Source: Bacteroidota bacterium
GTDB lineage: Bacteria; Bacteroidota; Bacteroidia; Flavobacteriales; JADGDT01
Length of the DNA stretch: 63,359 bases
NCBI GenBank assembly: GCA_039714315.1
Contig: JBDLJM010000004.1
Coordinates: forward strand, 1 to 63,359
Direction of reading: 5' to 3'
Both the position numbers and the translations under genes were made by a program. Numbering within the stretch: position 1 is the stretch's first letter; the number at the start of each line of letters is the position of its first letter. The notes beneath the pieces were generated by a model. It did not search any database. It saw nothing but the letters and a program-made list of their open reading frames with translations, and was not told where the DNA came from. Below, one piece after another: positions 17,728 to 26,964 of this stretch.

Positions 17728-18903
17728 ATGAGTTCATCAGTAAGTAAACGATATGCACAAAGGGGTGTTTCTGCTTCGAAAGAAGATGTACACAATGCTA
17801 TAAAAAATGTTGACAAGGGACTATTCCCTCAGGCATTTTGTAAAATTGTTCCGGATCACCTTACGGGTGATGAAGACTACTGTCTGGTTATGCATGCTGA
17901 TGGAGCCGGCACAAAATCCTCACTTGCATACATGTACTGGAAAGAAACCGGTGATATTTCGGTTTGGAAAGGAATTGCCCAGGACGCATTGATCATGAAT
18001 GTAGATGATCTTCTCTGTGTTGGAGCTACTGACAACATAATGCTATCTTCAACTATAGGAAGAAATAAAAACCTTATTCCGGGAGAAGTAATTTCTGAAA
18101 TAATTAACGGAACCGAAGAGCTATTAGCCGATCTGAAAGAACACGGTGTTAGTATTTACTCTACGGGCGGGGAAACTGCCGATGTAGGCGATCTGGTTCG
18201 TACAATAATTGTAGATTCAACAGTTACAGCCCGAATGAAAAGAAGCGATGTAATTTCTAATCACAACATACAGGGTGGCGATGTTATTGTTGGATTATCA
18301 TCATCGGGACAGGCTACTTACGAAAAAGAATACAACGGTGGCATGGGAAGTAATGGATTAACATCTGCCAGACACGATGTGTTTGATAAGTATTTAGCAG
18401 AAAAATTTCCTGAAAGTTTCGACTCAGCCGTACCGGAAGAATTAGTTTACTCAGGAAAAGTAAAATTAACTGATAATGTTGACGGATCGCCGATTGATGC
18501 CGGAAAATTAGTTTTATCGCCAACCAGAACCTACGCTCCTGTAATCAAAAAAATTCTTGAAAAACACAGAAGTGAAATTAACGGAATGGTTCACAATAGT
18601 GGTGGTGCACAAACAAAAGTTCTTCACTTTGTTAATGACGTTCACGTTATCAAAGACAACATGTTCGATGTTCCTCCATTATTCAAATTAATACAAGAAC
18701 AATCAGGAACCGACTGGAAAGAAATGTATCAGGTGTTTAATATGGGACACAGAATGGAAATTTATGTTCCGGCAGAATTAGCTCAAAGTATTATAGAAAT
18801 ATCTGAAAGTTTCAATATCGAAGCCAAAATAGTAGGTAAGGTTGAAACTCATAAAGGCAAGAAATTGACTATCAAATCAGAATTTGGTACTTTCGAATAT
18901 TAA
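17728..18903 (+). CDS. purM: Phosphoribosylformylglycinamidine cyclo-ligase (AIR synthase)
   Basis: A 391-residue PurM-family enzyme, about 40 residues longer than the E. coli protein, as is usual in this phylum. It closes the imidazole ring in purine synthesis using ATP. The N-terminal half has the dimer/ATP loop [27 protein letters not shown] and the GGETADVGD loop; the C-terminal half has the [11 protein letters not shown] loop and the [11 protein letters not shown] motif. It is followed by prfA and pyrF on the same strand with 119-bp and 66-bp repeat-filled gaps, a gene order I recall from other Flavobacteriia. Confidence 0.88.
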   Translation: MSSSVSKRYAQRGVSASKEDVHNAIKNVDKGLFPQAFCKIVPDHLTGDEDYCLVMHADGAGTKSSLAYMYWKETGDISVWKGIAQDALIMNVDDLLCVGATDNIMLSSTIGRNKNLIPGEVISEIINGTEELLADLKEHGVSIYSTGGETADVGDLVRTIIVDSTVTARMKRSDVISNHNIQGGDVIVGLSSSGQATYEKEYNGGMGSNGLTSARHDVFDKYLAEKFPESFDSAVPEELVYSGKVKLTDNVDGSPIDAGKLVLSPTRTYAPVIKKILEKHRSEINGMVHNSGGAQTKVLHFVNDVHVIKDNMFDVPPLFKLIQEQSGTDWKEMYQVFNMGHRMEIYVPAELAQSIIEISESFNIEAKIVGKVETHKGKKLTIKSEFGTFEY

Positions 18904-18904
18904 T

Positions 18905-19022
18905 AAATTGTTTGAGGTTTGAAGTTTGCATCTGCCTGTCGGCAGATTTGTTTGAGGTTAACTTTAACCTTTATAAAACCTCAAACACCAAACACCAAAC
19001 ACCAAACACCAAACACAAGACA
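18905..19022. repeat. Heptad (TTTGAGG / CAAACAC) tract between purM and prfA
   Basis: Left side: TTTGAGG-TTTGAAG heptads, an interrupted small palindrome TCTGCCTGTCGGCAGA (18931-18946) and a second TTTGAGG. Right side: about four tandem CAAACAC heptads (18981-19018). GTTTGAGGTTT (18910-18920) is complementary to AAACCTCAAAC (18976-18986), so the mRNA can fold. It fills the whole gap up to the prfA ATG. Confidence 0.8.
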
Positions 19023-20102
19023 ATGGCATTAATAGATCAATTACATCATATAAAAACCCGTTTCGACGAGGTTGCAGACTTAATTATCCAACCGGATATT
19101 ATTTCTGATCAAAAAAGATATGTTCAGCTAAATAAAGAATACAAAGACCTTGAAGTTGTTGTTGAGGCTTACAACAAATACAAAAGCCTACTTGACAACA
19201 TCGAGGAAGCAAAAGAAATTATTGCCGATGGCAGTGATGCCGAAATGGTAGAAATGGCGAAGATGGAGTTGGAGGAAGCACAAGAACAAATTCCTTCTAT
19301 AGAAGAGAATATCCGCTTTTTGTTGATCCCAAAAGACCCTGAAGACAGTAAAAACGTTGTAGTAGAAGTTAGAGCAGGAGCAGGTGGCGATGAAGCAAGT
19401 ATATTTGCAGGAGACCTATATCGTATGTATACAAAATATTGTGACTCCAGAGGCTGGAAGGTCGATATTGTAGACTACAATGAAGGAACGTCTGGAGGTT
19501 TCAAAGAAATGATCTTCAACGTAGCAGGAAACGATGTTTATGGAACCATGAAATATGAGGCAGGTGTACACCGTGTACAACGAGTTCCACAAACCGAAAC
19601 TCAAGGACGTGTACATACATCGGCAGCAACAGTAATGGTTAGTCCTGAAGCTGAAGAATTTGATGTAGAAATAAACATGAATGAAGTTCGTAAAGACTTC
19701 TTCTGTTCGTCAGGTCCGGGTGGGCAATCGGTAAACACCACATATTCGGCTGTTCGTCTTACTCACGAACCTACCGGTATTGTAGCACAATGTCAGGATC
19801 AGAAATCGCAACACAAGAACCTTGAAAAGGCATTAAAAGTACTTCGTTCCCGTCTATACGAAATGGAGCTTGCCAAAAGAAATGAAGCAGACTCTGAACG
19901 TCGTGCATCAATGGTGTCTTCCGGTGACAGATCTGCAAAGATCAGAACATACAACTACCCTCAGGGACGTGTAACTGATCACCGTATAAACCTGACTCTT
20001 TACAGTCTGAACGATATTATAAATGGTGATATCCAAAAAATAATCGACGAACTTACAATTGCTGATAATACTGCTAAACTTAAGGCAGGAGAAGAACTTT
20101 AA
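19023..20102 (+). CDS. prfA: Peptide chain release factor 1
   Basis: A 359-residue class I release factor that terminates translation at UAA/UAG. The GGQ peptidyl-hydrolysis motif is in [16 protein letters not shown], and the stop-codon tripeptide of the PxT form reads PQT in [17 protein letters not shown]. Domains follow the normal order: N-terminal helical domain, codon-recognition domain 2, catalytic domain 3. I place the start at 19023 ([16 protein letters not shown]), because the open frame upstream consists of intergenic heptad repeats and would encode a meaningless extension. Confidence 0.95.
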   Translation: MALIDQLHHIKTRFDEVADLIIQPDIISDQKRYVQLNKEYKDLEVVVEAYNKYKSLLDNIEEAKEIIADGSDAEMVEMAKMELEEAQEQIPSIEENIRFLLIPKDPEDSKNVVVEVRAGAGGDEASIFAGDLYRMYTKYCDSRGWKVDIVDYNEGTSGGFKEMIFNVAGNDVYGTMKYEAGVHRVQRVPQTETQGRVHTSAATVMVSPEAEEFDVEINMNEVRKDFFCSSGPGGQSVNTTYSAVRLTHEPTGIVAQCQDQKSQHKNLEKALKVLRSRLYEMELAKRNEADSERRASMVSSGDRSAKIRTYNYPQGRVTDHRINLTLYSLNDIINGDIQKIIDELTIADNTAKLKAGEEL

Positions 20103-20107
20103 AATCT

Positions 20108-20158
20108 GTTTGAAGTTTGAGGTTTGATGTTGTCAACCACAAACCTCAAACTTCAAAC
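20108..20158 (+). repeat. Heptad stem-loop between prfA and pyrF
   Basis: GTTTGAAGTTTGAGGTTTG (20108-20126) and its perfect 19-bp complement (20140-20158) enclose a 13-nt loop. Both arms are heptad arrays (TTTGAAG-TTTGAGG and CAAACCT-CAAACTT). There is no T run, so it is not a classical terminator; it would form a stable hairpin in the prfA-pyrF mRNA 10 nt before the pyrF ATG. Confidence 0.8.
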
Positions 20159-20168
20159 ACCAAACAAT

Positions 20169-20981
20169 ATGAACAGAAAACAACTAGTATCGGAAATAAA
20201 AAGAAAGAAATCATTTTTGTGTATTGGTTTAGATACTGATGTTACAAAAATACCTAAACACTTATTAAGTGAGGAGGATCCAATTTTCGCCTTTAATAAA
20301 GAAATTATCGATGCTACACATGATTTAGCCGTTGCCTACAAACCCAATACAGCTTTTTATGAAGCACATGGTGTAAAAGGATGGATTTCTCTTGAAAAAA
20401 CAATAAACTATATTAACGAGAATTACCCCGAAATCTTCACTATCGCCGATGCAAAACGTGGAGATATTGGAAACACCTCAAAAATGTATGCTAAAGCTTT
20501 TTTAGAAGACCTGGATTTTGACTCCGTAACTGTAGCACCATACATGGGAAGTGATTCTGTTAAACCTTTTTTGGAGTTTAAAAACAAATGGGTAATCCTA
20601 CTTGGCTTAACCTCAAATCAGGGAGCATTCGACTTTCAGTTCATAAAAGACTCTGAAGGAAAAGAATTGAATCAACACGTGATGGAAAAAGCATCTGAAT
20701 GGGCAAACGATGAACAGTTAATGTTTGTTGTAGGTGCTACAAAAGCAGAATACTTATCTGAAATTAGAAAAACTATTCCGAAGCATTTTTTACTTGTTCC
20801 CGGAGTTGGTGCACAGGGCGGCAGTCTGTCTGATGTAGTCAAATTCGGTAAAAACGAAGATGTAGGGTTACTTATAAACTCATCAAGAGGCATAATTTAC
20901 GCTGATAAAACCGAAAACTTCGCATCGACCGCAAGAATGAAAGCCTCTGATATTCAAAGAGAAATGGAACAATATCTCTAA
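20169..20981 (+). CDS. pyrF: Orotidine-5'-phosphate decarboxylase (type 2)
   Basis: A 270-residue OMP decarboxylase that makes UMP in the last step of pyrimidine synthesis. The catalytic loop [11 protein letters not shown] carries the Lys/Asp array, FLCIGLDTD is the first phosphate/ribose strand and [11 protein letters not shown] the phosphate-binding end. The length and motifs fit the longer group 2 form. The start at 20169 ([14 protein letters not shown]) follows directly after the heptad stem; the upstream open frame is repeat sequence. A terminator at 21016 ends the purM-prfA-pyrF unit. Confidence 0.93.
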   Translation: MNRKQLVSEIKRKKSFLCIGLDTDVTKIPKHLLSEEDPIFAFNKEIIDATHDLAVAYKPNTAFYEAHGVKGWISLEKTINYINENYPEIFTIADAKRGDIGNTSKMYAKAFLEDLDFDSVTVAPYMGSDSVKPFLEFKNKWVILLGLTSNQGAFDFQFIKDSEGKELNQHVMEKASEWANDEQLMFVVGATKAEYLSEIRKTIPKHFLLVPGVGAQGGSLSDVVKFGKNEDVGLLINSSRGIIYADKTENFASTARMKASDIQREMEQYL

Positions 20982-21015
20982 GATTTTATTTCTCAATAAA
21001 TTAAAAAATTTATCC

Positions 21016-21048
21016 AAGCCTGATACATACTTGTTTCAGGCTTTTTTT
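21016..21048 (+). terminator. Rho-independent terminator after pyrF
   Basis: The stem AAGCCTGA/TTCAGGCTT is followed by seven T. It closes the purM-prfA-pyrF unit. Confidence 0.87.
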
Positions 21049-21061
21049 ATTCTAAAAAAGG

Positions 21062-21069
21062 TATTTTTG
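21062..21069 (+). promoter_or_regulatory. -7 promoter box of the first beta-barrel gene
   Basis: TATTTTTG fits TAnnTTTG and lies 28 bp before the ATG, just after the pyrF terminator. Confidence 0.45.
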
Positions 21070-21097
21070 TTTTCAACAATCAACATTTCAAACCTTT

Positions 21098-21784
21098 ATG
21101 AATAAACTACTGCTATCCACTACTCTGCTAACTTTATTTAACCTCAATATATTTTCTCAAAATATTATAGTTGAAACAGGAGGAAGTGTTAACGCTTCTT
21201 TAATGGGAGGATCTAATTTAGGTATGATTCCGGGTGCAGGAGGAAAGATTGTAAACAGAATAAATTTTACAGAAACAAAATTTGTATTAAAAAACAGCGC
21301 AGGAATAACTACCTATGGGCAAAAACCTGTTAAGAGCGAGTACAAAAACAAAGCTTACGATTACCATTGGATGCTAGACGCTATGCTAGAATATAATTTC
21401 TTTGAGTTTGGCGGAATACGCTATAATAGATCAACGAGTTTTACTCCCTACGTAGGGGCAGGGGTTAACACTATCTACAGAAGTACTAAAGACTATGGCA
21501 GCAGAGCTGGAAGCGATGGATTATACCTTACACTTAAAAGCAGTCTGGGTTTGAAATACAGAGTAAACGAAACTCTTATAATTAACCTTGAAGGATATTT
21601 AGAATGGGATTTTAGCGATAAGCTGGACAATGACAACCTCAGACACACTCTGGAAATCCCGTCCGACACTCCAGAACTATTGCGATATGACCATTCGGTA
21701 CACTTCTCAATAGGCTTCACCTATATTATAGACAGAAGAACAAAAATGAACAAGCACAATCTCCCATGGAGTGACAATCTATAG
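21098..21784 (+). CDS. Outer-membrane beta-barrel protein, paralog 1
   Basis: A 228-residue exported protein with a signal peptide (1-20, ending IFSQ). Alternating polar/aromatic strands such as YRVNETLIINLEGYLEWDFSD, and glycine-rich turns (GGSNLGMIPGAGG), indicate a small outer-membrane barrel of eight to ten strands. Function unknown. It is clearly related to the next gene: shared features include the GVIPGGGGKI/GMIPGAGGKI loop, KFVLKNS, DYHWMLDAM, LEYDFSD/LEWDFSD and the terminal LPWSDNL. The pair is a tandem duplication. Confidence 0.75.
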   Translation: MNKLLLSTTLLTLFNLNIFSQNIIVETGGSVNASLMGGSNLGMIPGAGGKIVNRINFTETKFVLKNSAGITTYGQKPVKSEYKNKAYDYHWMLDAMLEYNFFEFGGIRYNRSTSFTPYVGAGVNTIYRSTKDYGSRAGSDGLYLTLKSSLGLKYRVNETLIINLEGYLEWDFSDKLDNDNLRHTLEIPSDTPELLRYDHSVHFSIGFTYIIDRRTKMNKHNLPWSDNL

Positions 21785-21882
21785 AACACACTTACATTCA
21801 ATCAATTAAAGACCAAATACACTTATTTTTTAGAGAAAAATCATTAAATTTATATAATAACTAATGAGACAAACTCTTAAAC

Positions 21883-22590
21883 ATGAATAAAGTATTAACT
21901 TTTATTCCTATTTTTCTACTGTTTACCTTTAATTCATATGCTCAAAATAACATTGTCATTGAATCAGGGTTTAGCGGAAATTTCTCAATTATGGGCACCT
22001 CAAGCCTGGGGGTCATTCCGGGCGGTGGTGGAAAAATAGATAACAGAATTAACTTTGCAGGTTCAAAGTTTGTCTTAAAAAACTCTTTTGGACTTACTAC
22101 ATACGGTAGAAAACCTCTGGATGGAGAAAAAGAAATAAATAAGGCCCTCGATTACCACTGGATGCTTGATGCTATGGCCGAATACAATTTTTTGAGGTTT
22201 GGCCAACTACATTACCACAGTATAAGACACTGGACCCCATACATTGGAGGAGGAATAAATACAATTTTAAGATTTACCGGAGATTACGCCAATAGAAAAG
22301 CCAGCAGAGGTATTTATTTCACAATAAAAGGCAGCCTTGGGATAAAATACCGGATTAACGAATTTTTTGTAATGAATGTTGAAGGATATTTAGAGTATGA
22401 TTTTAGTGATATGCTGGATAACAAGAACCGTAACATTGAAGAGCACCCTTCAGTATATCCGGATTTTCTCAGATATGATCATACTGCGCATTTCTTAATC
22501 GGGATTACCTATGTAATTCATAAAAGAGTCAGATACCCCAGACTTCCCTGGAGCGATAATTTATTCAAAAAAAATAAGAGGCCTTTTTAG
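21883..22590 (+). CDS. Outer-membrane beta-barrel protein, paralog 2
   Basis: A 235-residue protein that is a tandem paralog of the preceding gene, with a signal peptide (1-20, ending SYAQ). The barrel strands match along the full length (IVIESGFSGNFSIMG, YRINEFFVMNVEGYLEYDFSD), and the LPWSDNLF motif near the end is followed by a basic tail (KKNKRPF). The gap of 98 bp between the two genes has no clear terminator, so they may share a transcript. The stop codon lies inside the hairpin that ends the unit. Confidence 0.75.
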   Translation: MNKVLTFIPIFLLFTFNSYAQNNIVIESGFSGNFSIMGTSSLGVIPGGGGKIDNRINFAGSKFVLKNSFGLTTYGRKPLDGEKEINKALDYHWMLDAMAEYNFLRFGQLHYHSIRHWTPYIGGGINTILRFTGDYANRKASRGIYFTIKGSLGIKYRINEFFVMNVEGYLEYDFSDMLDNKNRNIEEHPSVYPDFLRYDHTAHFLIGITYVIHKRVRYPRLPWSDNLFKKNKRPF

Positions 22591-22600
22591 ACCTCTTATT
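22574..22600. terminator. Bidirectional terminator between barrel gene and der
   Basis: AATAAGAGG pairs with CCTCTTATT around a short T-rich loop. It overlaps the last codons of the rightward barrel gene and lies just past the der stop codon. Confidence 0.65.
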
Positions 22601-22604
22601 ATTT

Positions 22605-23912
22605 CTACTTTTTCCTAAAGTAAATCTGTATCGGAACTCCGGTAAAATCAAAATTCTCCCTAAGCTGGTTTTCTACATACCTCTTATAAGGATCTTTAAT
22701 ATACTGTGGTAAGTTCGCAAAAAATGCAAACTGAGGAGTATATGTCGGCAGTTGGGTACAGAATTTAATCTTTACAAATTTACCTTTAATTCCCGGTGGC
22801 GGATTATCCTGAACTATTTCCAGCATAACTTCATTAAATTTGCTGGTAGCTATTCTTTTCTTTCTGTTTTCGTGTACTTCCATTGCTGTTTCAACAGCTT
22901 TAAACACACGCTGCTTTGTTAAAGCTGACACAAAAACTATTGGATAATCTGTGAAAGGTGCAGTACGTGCACGAATTGCAGCTTCGTACTTCTTAGGTGT
23001 ATTACTATCTTTATCCTCGACTAAATCCCACTTATTCACCAATACAACAATTCCTTTCTTATTTTTCTCAGCCAGGTGGAAAATACTTAAATCCTGCGAT
23101 TCAATTCCACGTGTAGCATCAATCATCATCAAACAAACATCGGCGTTTTCTATAGCCCTAATAGATCGCATCACCGAGTAAAATTCCAGATCTTCATGAA
23201 CCTTACTTTTCTTCCTGAGTCCGGCAGTATCGACAAGAGTGAATTCCTGACCATATCTGTTATAATTCGAATCAAGAGAATCGCGTGTAGTTCCGGCTAT
23301 ATCCGTAACAATATTTCGCTCCTCACCAAGTAAAACATTAATAAGAGATGACTTCCCTGCATTTGGTCGACCTATCACGGCAAAACGGGGCAATTCATTC
23401 TCATCTTTCTCTTCTTCCGGTTCAAAAGATTCCACAACTGCATCCAACAAATCTCCTGTTCCACTTCCACTAATTGCGGCTACTGAATAATATTCGCCAA
23501 GTCCTAAAGAATAAAACTCTACGGCATCGGCATGCCTTGATGAATTATCAACTTTGTTAACCATTAAAAAAACCGGCTTCTTTGACTTTCGCAACAAGTT
23601 CGCCACCTCCATATCCATAGAAGTTACTCCTGCTTCGACATCTACAACAAAAATTATAGCATTAGCTTCATCTACAGCCAGGTCTACCTGCTTTCTTATT
23701 TCTGCCTCGAAAATATCATCCGAACCAACAATATAACCTCCGGTATCGATTATTGAAAATTCTTTTCCGTTCCACTCCGATTTACCATAATGACGGTCGC
23801 GGGTAACTCCGCTAACCGAATCAACTATCGCTTGTCTGCGCTGTGTCAGTCTATTGAAAAGCGTTGATTTTCCAACATTTGGTCTTCCTACTATCGCAAC
23901 TATATTTCCCAT
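22605..23912 (-). CDS. der: Ribosome-assembly GTPase Der (EngA)
   Basis: A 435-residue double-GTPase needed for maturation of the 50S subunit. Both G domains are complete: the first starts [12 protein letters not shown] with DTGG and NKVD, the second has [13 protein letters not shown] and NKWD. A KH-like domain (about 350-435) ends the protein. The length fits the family. It is transcribed leftward and follows era with a 67-bp gap, so the two ribosome-biogenesis GTPases probably form one operon. Confidence 0.96.
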   Translation of the reverse strand: MGNIVAIVGRPNVGKSTLFNRLTQRRQAIVDSVSGVTRDRHYGKSEWNGKEFSIIDTGGYIVGSDDIFEAEIRKQVDLAVDEANAIIFVVDVEAGVTSMDMEVANLLRKSKKPVFLMVNKVDNSSRHADAVEFYSLGLGEYYSVAAISGSGTGDLLDAVVESFEPEEEKDENELPRFAVIGRPNAGKSSLINVLLGEERNIVTDIAGTTRDSLDSNYNRYGQEFTLVDTAGLRKKSKVHEDLEFYSVMRSIRAIENADVCLMMIDATRGIESQDLSIFHLAEKNKKGIVVLVNKWDLVEDKDSNTPKKYEAAIRARTAPFTDYPIVFVSALTKQRVFKAVETAMEVHENRKKRIATSKFNEVMLEIVQDNPPPGIKGKFVKIKFCTQLPTYTPQFAFFANLPQYIKDPYKRYVENQLRENFDFTGVPIQIYFRKK

Positions 23913-23979
23913 TACAACTATTTTTTTTCGTCTCCCGACGTATTAATATTTATCTAGCTTTAGCTATTACACAAATTAT

Positions 23980-24861
23980 TTAAGAATTGTACCCGTATTT
24001 TTTAAGTTGACGGTCATTACTTCTCCAATTTTTATCAATTTTCACAACCAATTCGATATGAACATGCTTTTCGAAGAATTTTTGAAGATCTTTTCGCGCT
24101 TCGGTTCCAACTCTTTTAAGCATATTTCCCTTATGTCCGATAAGAATCCCTTTCTGGGTTTCCCGTTCAACATAAATGACTGTTCTCATCCTGATAATTT
24201 TCTCCTCCTCAAAAAACTCTTCTGTTACAACTTCTACAGCATAGGGTATTTCTTTCTTATAATGCATAAGAATTTTCTCCCTTACTATTTCATTAACAAA
24301 AAACTTCTCCGGCTTATCGGTTAATTGATCTTTGGGATAAAATGCAGGTGACTCAGGTAAAAGCTCCAATATTTTATTGAATACAACATCAACATTAAAA
24401 CCTTCCTTAGCAGATATAGGTAATACCATTGCATTTGAAACTTTCTCTTTCCAATAAGATATTTTTTCTTCTACACTATCCTGTTCTGCAGTATCAATCT
24501 TGTTAACCAATAATAATACCGGAACTTCAGCATTTCTAATTTTATTAAAAAATGCTTCATCCTTCAGCTCCTTTTCTCCAATTTCTACCATATACACAAG
24601 TATATCGGCATCTTGAAATGCAGACTTAACAAAGTCCATCATAGACTCCTGTAAACCATATGCAGGTTTAATAATCCCGGGTGTATCGGAAAACAATATT
24701 TGGAAATCGTCACCATTAAGAATACCGAGTATTCTATGACGTGTGGTTTGAGCTTTTGAAGTAATAATTGAAAGCTTCTCACCAACCAAAGCATTCATCA
24801 ATGTAGATTTTCCTACATTCGGGTTTCCGATAATATTCACATAACCAGCCCTGTGCTTCAT
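23980..24861 (-). CDS. era: 16S rRNA-binding GTPase Era
   Basis: A 293-residue GTPase for 30S maturation. The G domain has [16 protein letters not shown] and NKID, and the C-terminal KH domain carries GHKGNMLKRVGTEARKDLQKF, which binds the 3' end of 16S rRNA. The length is standard. It is the first gene of the era-der pair, and the tRNA cluster lies upstream on the same strand, ended by its own terminator. Confidence 0.96.
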   Translation of the reverse strand: MKHRAGYVNIIGNPNVGKSTLMNALVGEKLSIITSKAQTTRHRILGILNGDDFQILFSDTPGIIKPAYGLQESMMDFVKSAFQDADILVYMVEIGEKELKDEAFFNKIRNAEVPVLLLVNKIDTAEQDSVEEKISYWKEKVSNAMVLPISAKEGFNVDVVFNKILELLPESPAFYPKDQLTDKPEKFFVNEIVREKILMHYKKEIPYAVEVVTEEFFEEEKIIRMRTVIYVERETQKGILIGHKGNMLKRVGTEARKDLQKFFEKHVHIELVVKIDKNWRSNDRQLKKYGYNS

Positions 24862-24890
24862 ATTCTATCTATTTTAAAATAATAGTTAGC

Positions 24891-24916
24891 TAATACCAAT
24901 ATAAAATTGGTATAAA
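24891..24916. repeat. Short TACCAAT inverted repeat
   Basis: ATACCAAT (24893-24900) and ATTGGTAT (24906-24913) form a perfect 8-bp inverted repeat with a 5-bp loop, between era and the tRNA terminator. The arms resemble the ends of the element at 52681-52866, so it may be a minimal or decayed relative. Confidence 0.45.
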
Positions 24917-24953
24917 TTTACAACAAATAAATAACGCTATAATTTTGAAATAC

Positions 24954-24979
24954 AAAAAAAGGCTGAAAATCAGCCTTTT
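24954..24979 (-). terminator. Terminator of the initiator-tRNA cluster
   Basis: On the minus strand AAGGCTGA pairs with TCAGCCTT and is followed by seven T, immediately after the last tRNA gene. Confidence 0.88.
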
Positions 24980-24990
24980 GAATTTCTTAG

Positions 24991-25063
<73 letters not shown>

Positions 25064-25069
25064 ATGTAT

Positions 25070-25150
25070 CTTCTGTTGTTTGAGGCTTAACTGTTTAGAG
25101 CTTGAGCTTAACAACACCAAACTTCAAACAATTTAACTTTAAACAATTCT
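25070..25150. repeat. Heptad-type tract between tRNA copies
   Basis: The spacer between two tRNA genes contains TTTGAGG-CTTAACT style heptads and complementary stretches (GCTTGAGCTTAACAACACC, CAAACTTCAAAC). It uses the same words as the tracts at 18905 and 20108. Confidence 0.6.
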
Positions 25151-25152
25151 AG

Positions 25153-25225
<73 letters not shown>

Positions 25226-25314
25226 ATATACCTTATGATTGTTTATCCGTTTACAAGATTAATTGTTTATCTATTTCCTTAAATAATTAAAGACAAAAAC
25301 GAATAAAAACTTAG

Positions 25315-25387
<73 letters not shown>

Positions 25388-25400
25388 ATATTTGCGACTG

Positions 25401-25408
25401 CAAAGGTA
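25401..25408 (-). promoter_or_regulatory. -7 promoter box of the tRNA cluster
   Basis: TACCTTTG on the minus strand fits TAnnTTTG, 14 bp upstream of the first tRNA. The -33 element is weak. Confidence 0.5.
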
Positions 25409-25439
25409 ATAATATTTTCATTACATCCTAATATAAAAT

Positions 25440-25467
25440 AAAAAAGTCGCTACATCTCTGTAGCGAC
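25440..25467 (-). terminator. Terminator after the sulfide:quinone oxidoreductase gene
   Basis: GTCGCTACA pairs with TGTAGCGAC (9 bp, 4-nt loop) and is followed by six U in the minus-strand transcript. Confidence 0.9.
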
Positions 25468-25493
25468 CATAAAATATATGATTTGAAAAGCTT

Positions 25494-26849
25494 TTAGAAT
25501 CTAATTCCTCTTCGCATTAAATTCCAGTATAAGAAAGATAATCCGTAACGCTTCATCATCCACATTACCCATCTTTCTTTTGCTGTAAGCCAGTTAGGTA
25601 ACATTGGATCTGTCATACGAACACCGTCATAACCAAATTCGGCCAAAAGCATAGTATGATAAGATGTTACAAGAGGACAAGATGCATATCCCGAATATTT
25701 CATATCAGAGATAGGCTTGCCATTTACCAGGTTAACAATATTAGTCACAACAACAGGTGCTTGTTTACGTATACCTGCTCCTGTACGGGCTGTCGGTAAA
25801 TCGGTAACATCACCTACTCCAAATACATTTGGATAACGCTTGTGCTGTAATGAATATTGATCAATTTCCATCCAGCCTTTGTTTGGTCCTTCCTGATTAG
25901 CCAATTTTGTCTTTTGAAACCAACGAGGAGCCGACATAGGAGGAGCTAAGTGAAGCATATCGTAATTTATTACATAACGAGCTCCAACATGCTTCTCATC
26001 TAACTTGTGGTTTGCTTCTTCAACTTCATATTGTTCACCTTCTTCATCCCATACATAGCCAATACATCCCGCAGCATTACGCTCATCATTCACTACATAA
26101 TTAGAAACCCCATGAACACTTGGTAATTCAAGACGTTCGTAATGTGCTTCTTTTTTCTCCCCGTCAACCTTAACTAACTTATATCCATATCGCTGAGCAA
26201 TATCATACTTTTCGTTAGCTATCCTTTTCAATTCCGTCTTAAATGGCTCAACACCAAATATCATTGTACCGGGAGTAGCAAATACTAAATGTGTTTCTTT
26301 ATCTAAATTATGCTTTCTCATGTAATCAGCAGTAAGATACATGATTTTTTGCGGAGCTCCCGGACATTTAATCGGAGTCGCTGCCTGAGTAAACAAACCA
26401 ACTCCCTTTTTAAACTTTTGTAATACTTCCCAAGTGTAATCAGGATCAATATAATTTGAACAAACTCCATTTTTCCCCATTGCATCCTCTAAACCTTCAA
26501 TAAGGTCAAGTCTCATTTCAATACCCGGAGAAACAACTAAATACTCATACTCAATTGTATCCCCGTTTTTTAATGTAATAATATTTTTATCAGGATCTAT
26601 ATCTACAACATAATCCTTAATGCGTTTAGCTTTTGAAGGAAGAATTTCATCCATCGGTCGGGCAGTATGAGACTTAGGAACTACTCCTGCCCCAACTAAT
26701 GTCCATTCAGGTTGATAATAGTGTGTATCGGAAGGCTCAATTATTGCCACATCGAAGTCTTTTCCTCCGTAACGAAATAATTGAGAAGCGGTCATCATTG
26801 TACCAGTACCTCCTCCAATAAAAACAATTTGATGCTTTGTTGAACTCAT
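25494..26849 (-). CDS. sqr: Sulfide:quinone oxidoreductase, type II-like
   Basis: A 451-residue FAD enzyme that oxidises sulfide and passes electrons to quinone at the inner membrane. The N-terminal dinucleotide fold has FIGGGTGTM. The two redox cysteines of the type II (mitochondrial-like) group are present: Cys162 in IKCPGAPQK and Cys391 in GYASCPLVTS. YDMLHLAPPMSAP and YPNVFGVGDVTDLPTARTGAG are typical, and the C-terminal aromatic/basic helices could dip into the membrane. Residues about 241-291 look like an insertion relative to the human enzyme as I remember it and carry a third Cys (262). It is a monocistronic leftward gene with its own terminator. Sulfide detoxification or energy gain is likely. 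Confidence 0.87.
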   Translation of the reverse strand: MSSTKHQIVFIGGGTGTMMTASQLFRYGGKDFDVAIIEPSDTHYYQPEWTLVGAGVVPKSHTARPMDEILPSKAKRIKDYVVDIDPDKNIITLKNGDTIEYEYLVVSPGIEMRLDLIEGLEDAMGKNGVCSNYIDPDYTWEVLQKFKKGVGLFTQAATPIKCPGAPQKIMYLTADYMRKHNLDKETHLVFATPGTMIFGVEPFKTELKRIANEKYDIAQRYGYKLVKVDGEKKEAHYERLELPSVHGVSNYVVNDERNAAGCIGYVWDEEGEQYEVEEANHKLDEKHVGARYVINYDMLHLAPPMSAPRWFQKTKLANQEGPNKGWMEIDQYSLQHKRYPNVFGVGDVTDLPTARTGAGIRKQAPVVVTNIVNLVNGKPISDMKYSGYASCPLVTSYHTMLLAEFGYDGVRMTDPMLPNWLTAKERWVMWMMKRYGLSFLYWNLMRRGIRF

Positions 26850-26964
26850 TTTAGAATATATTTAATAATCTTTATATATAATTGTGTTGACATAACAAAA
26901 GAATGACATATTGACCGGTAAAACGATGATCTACGTCATGTTTTGCTAATTTATCATAAACAAA

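Noticed and set aside
18912-19022. 37-residue extension of prfA
   Set aside because: It would translate the heptad repeat tract into a low-complexity string absent from release factors.
20124-20168. 15-residue extension of pyrF
   Set aside because: It translates the loop and right arm of the heptad hairpin; the conserved protein starts at 20169.
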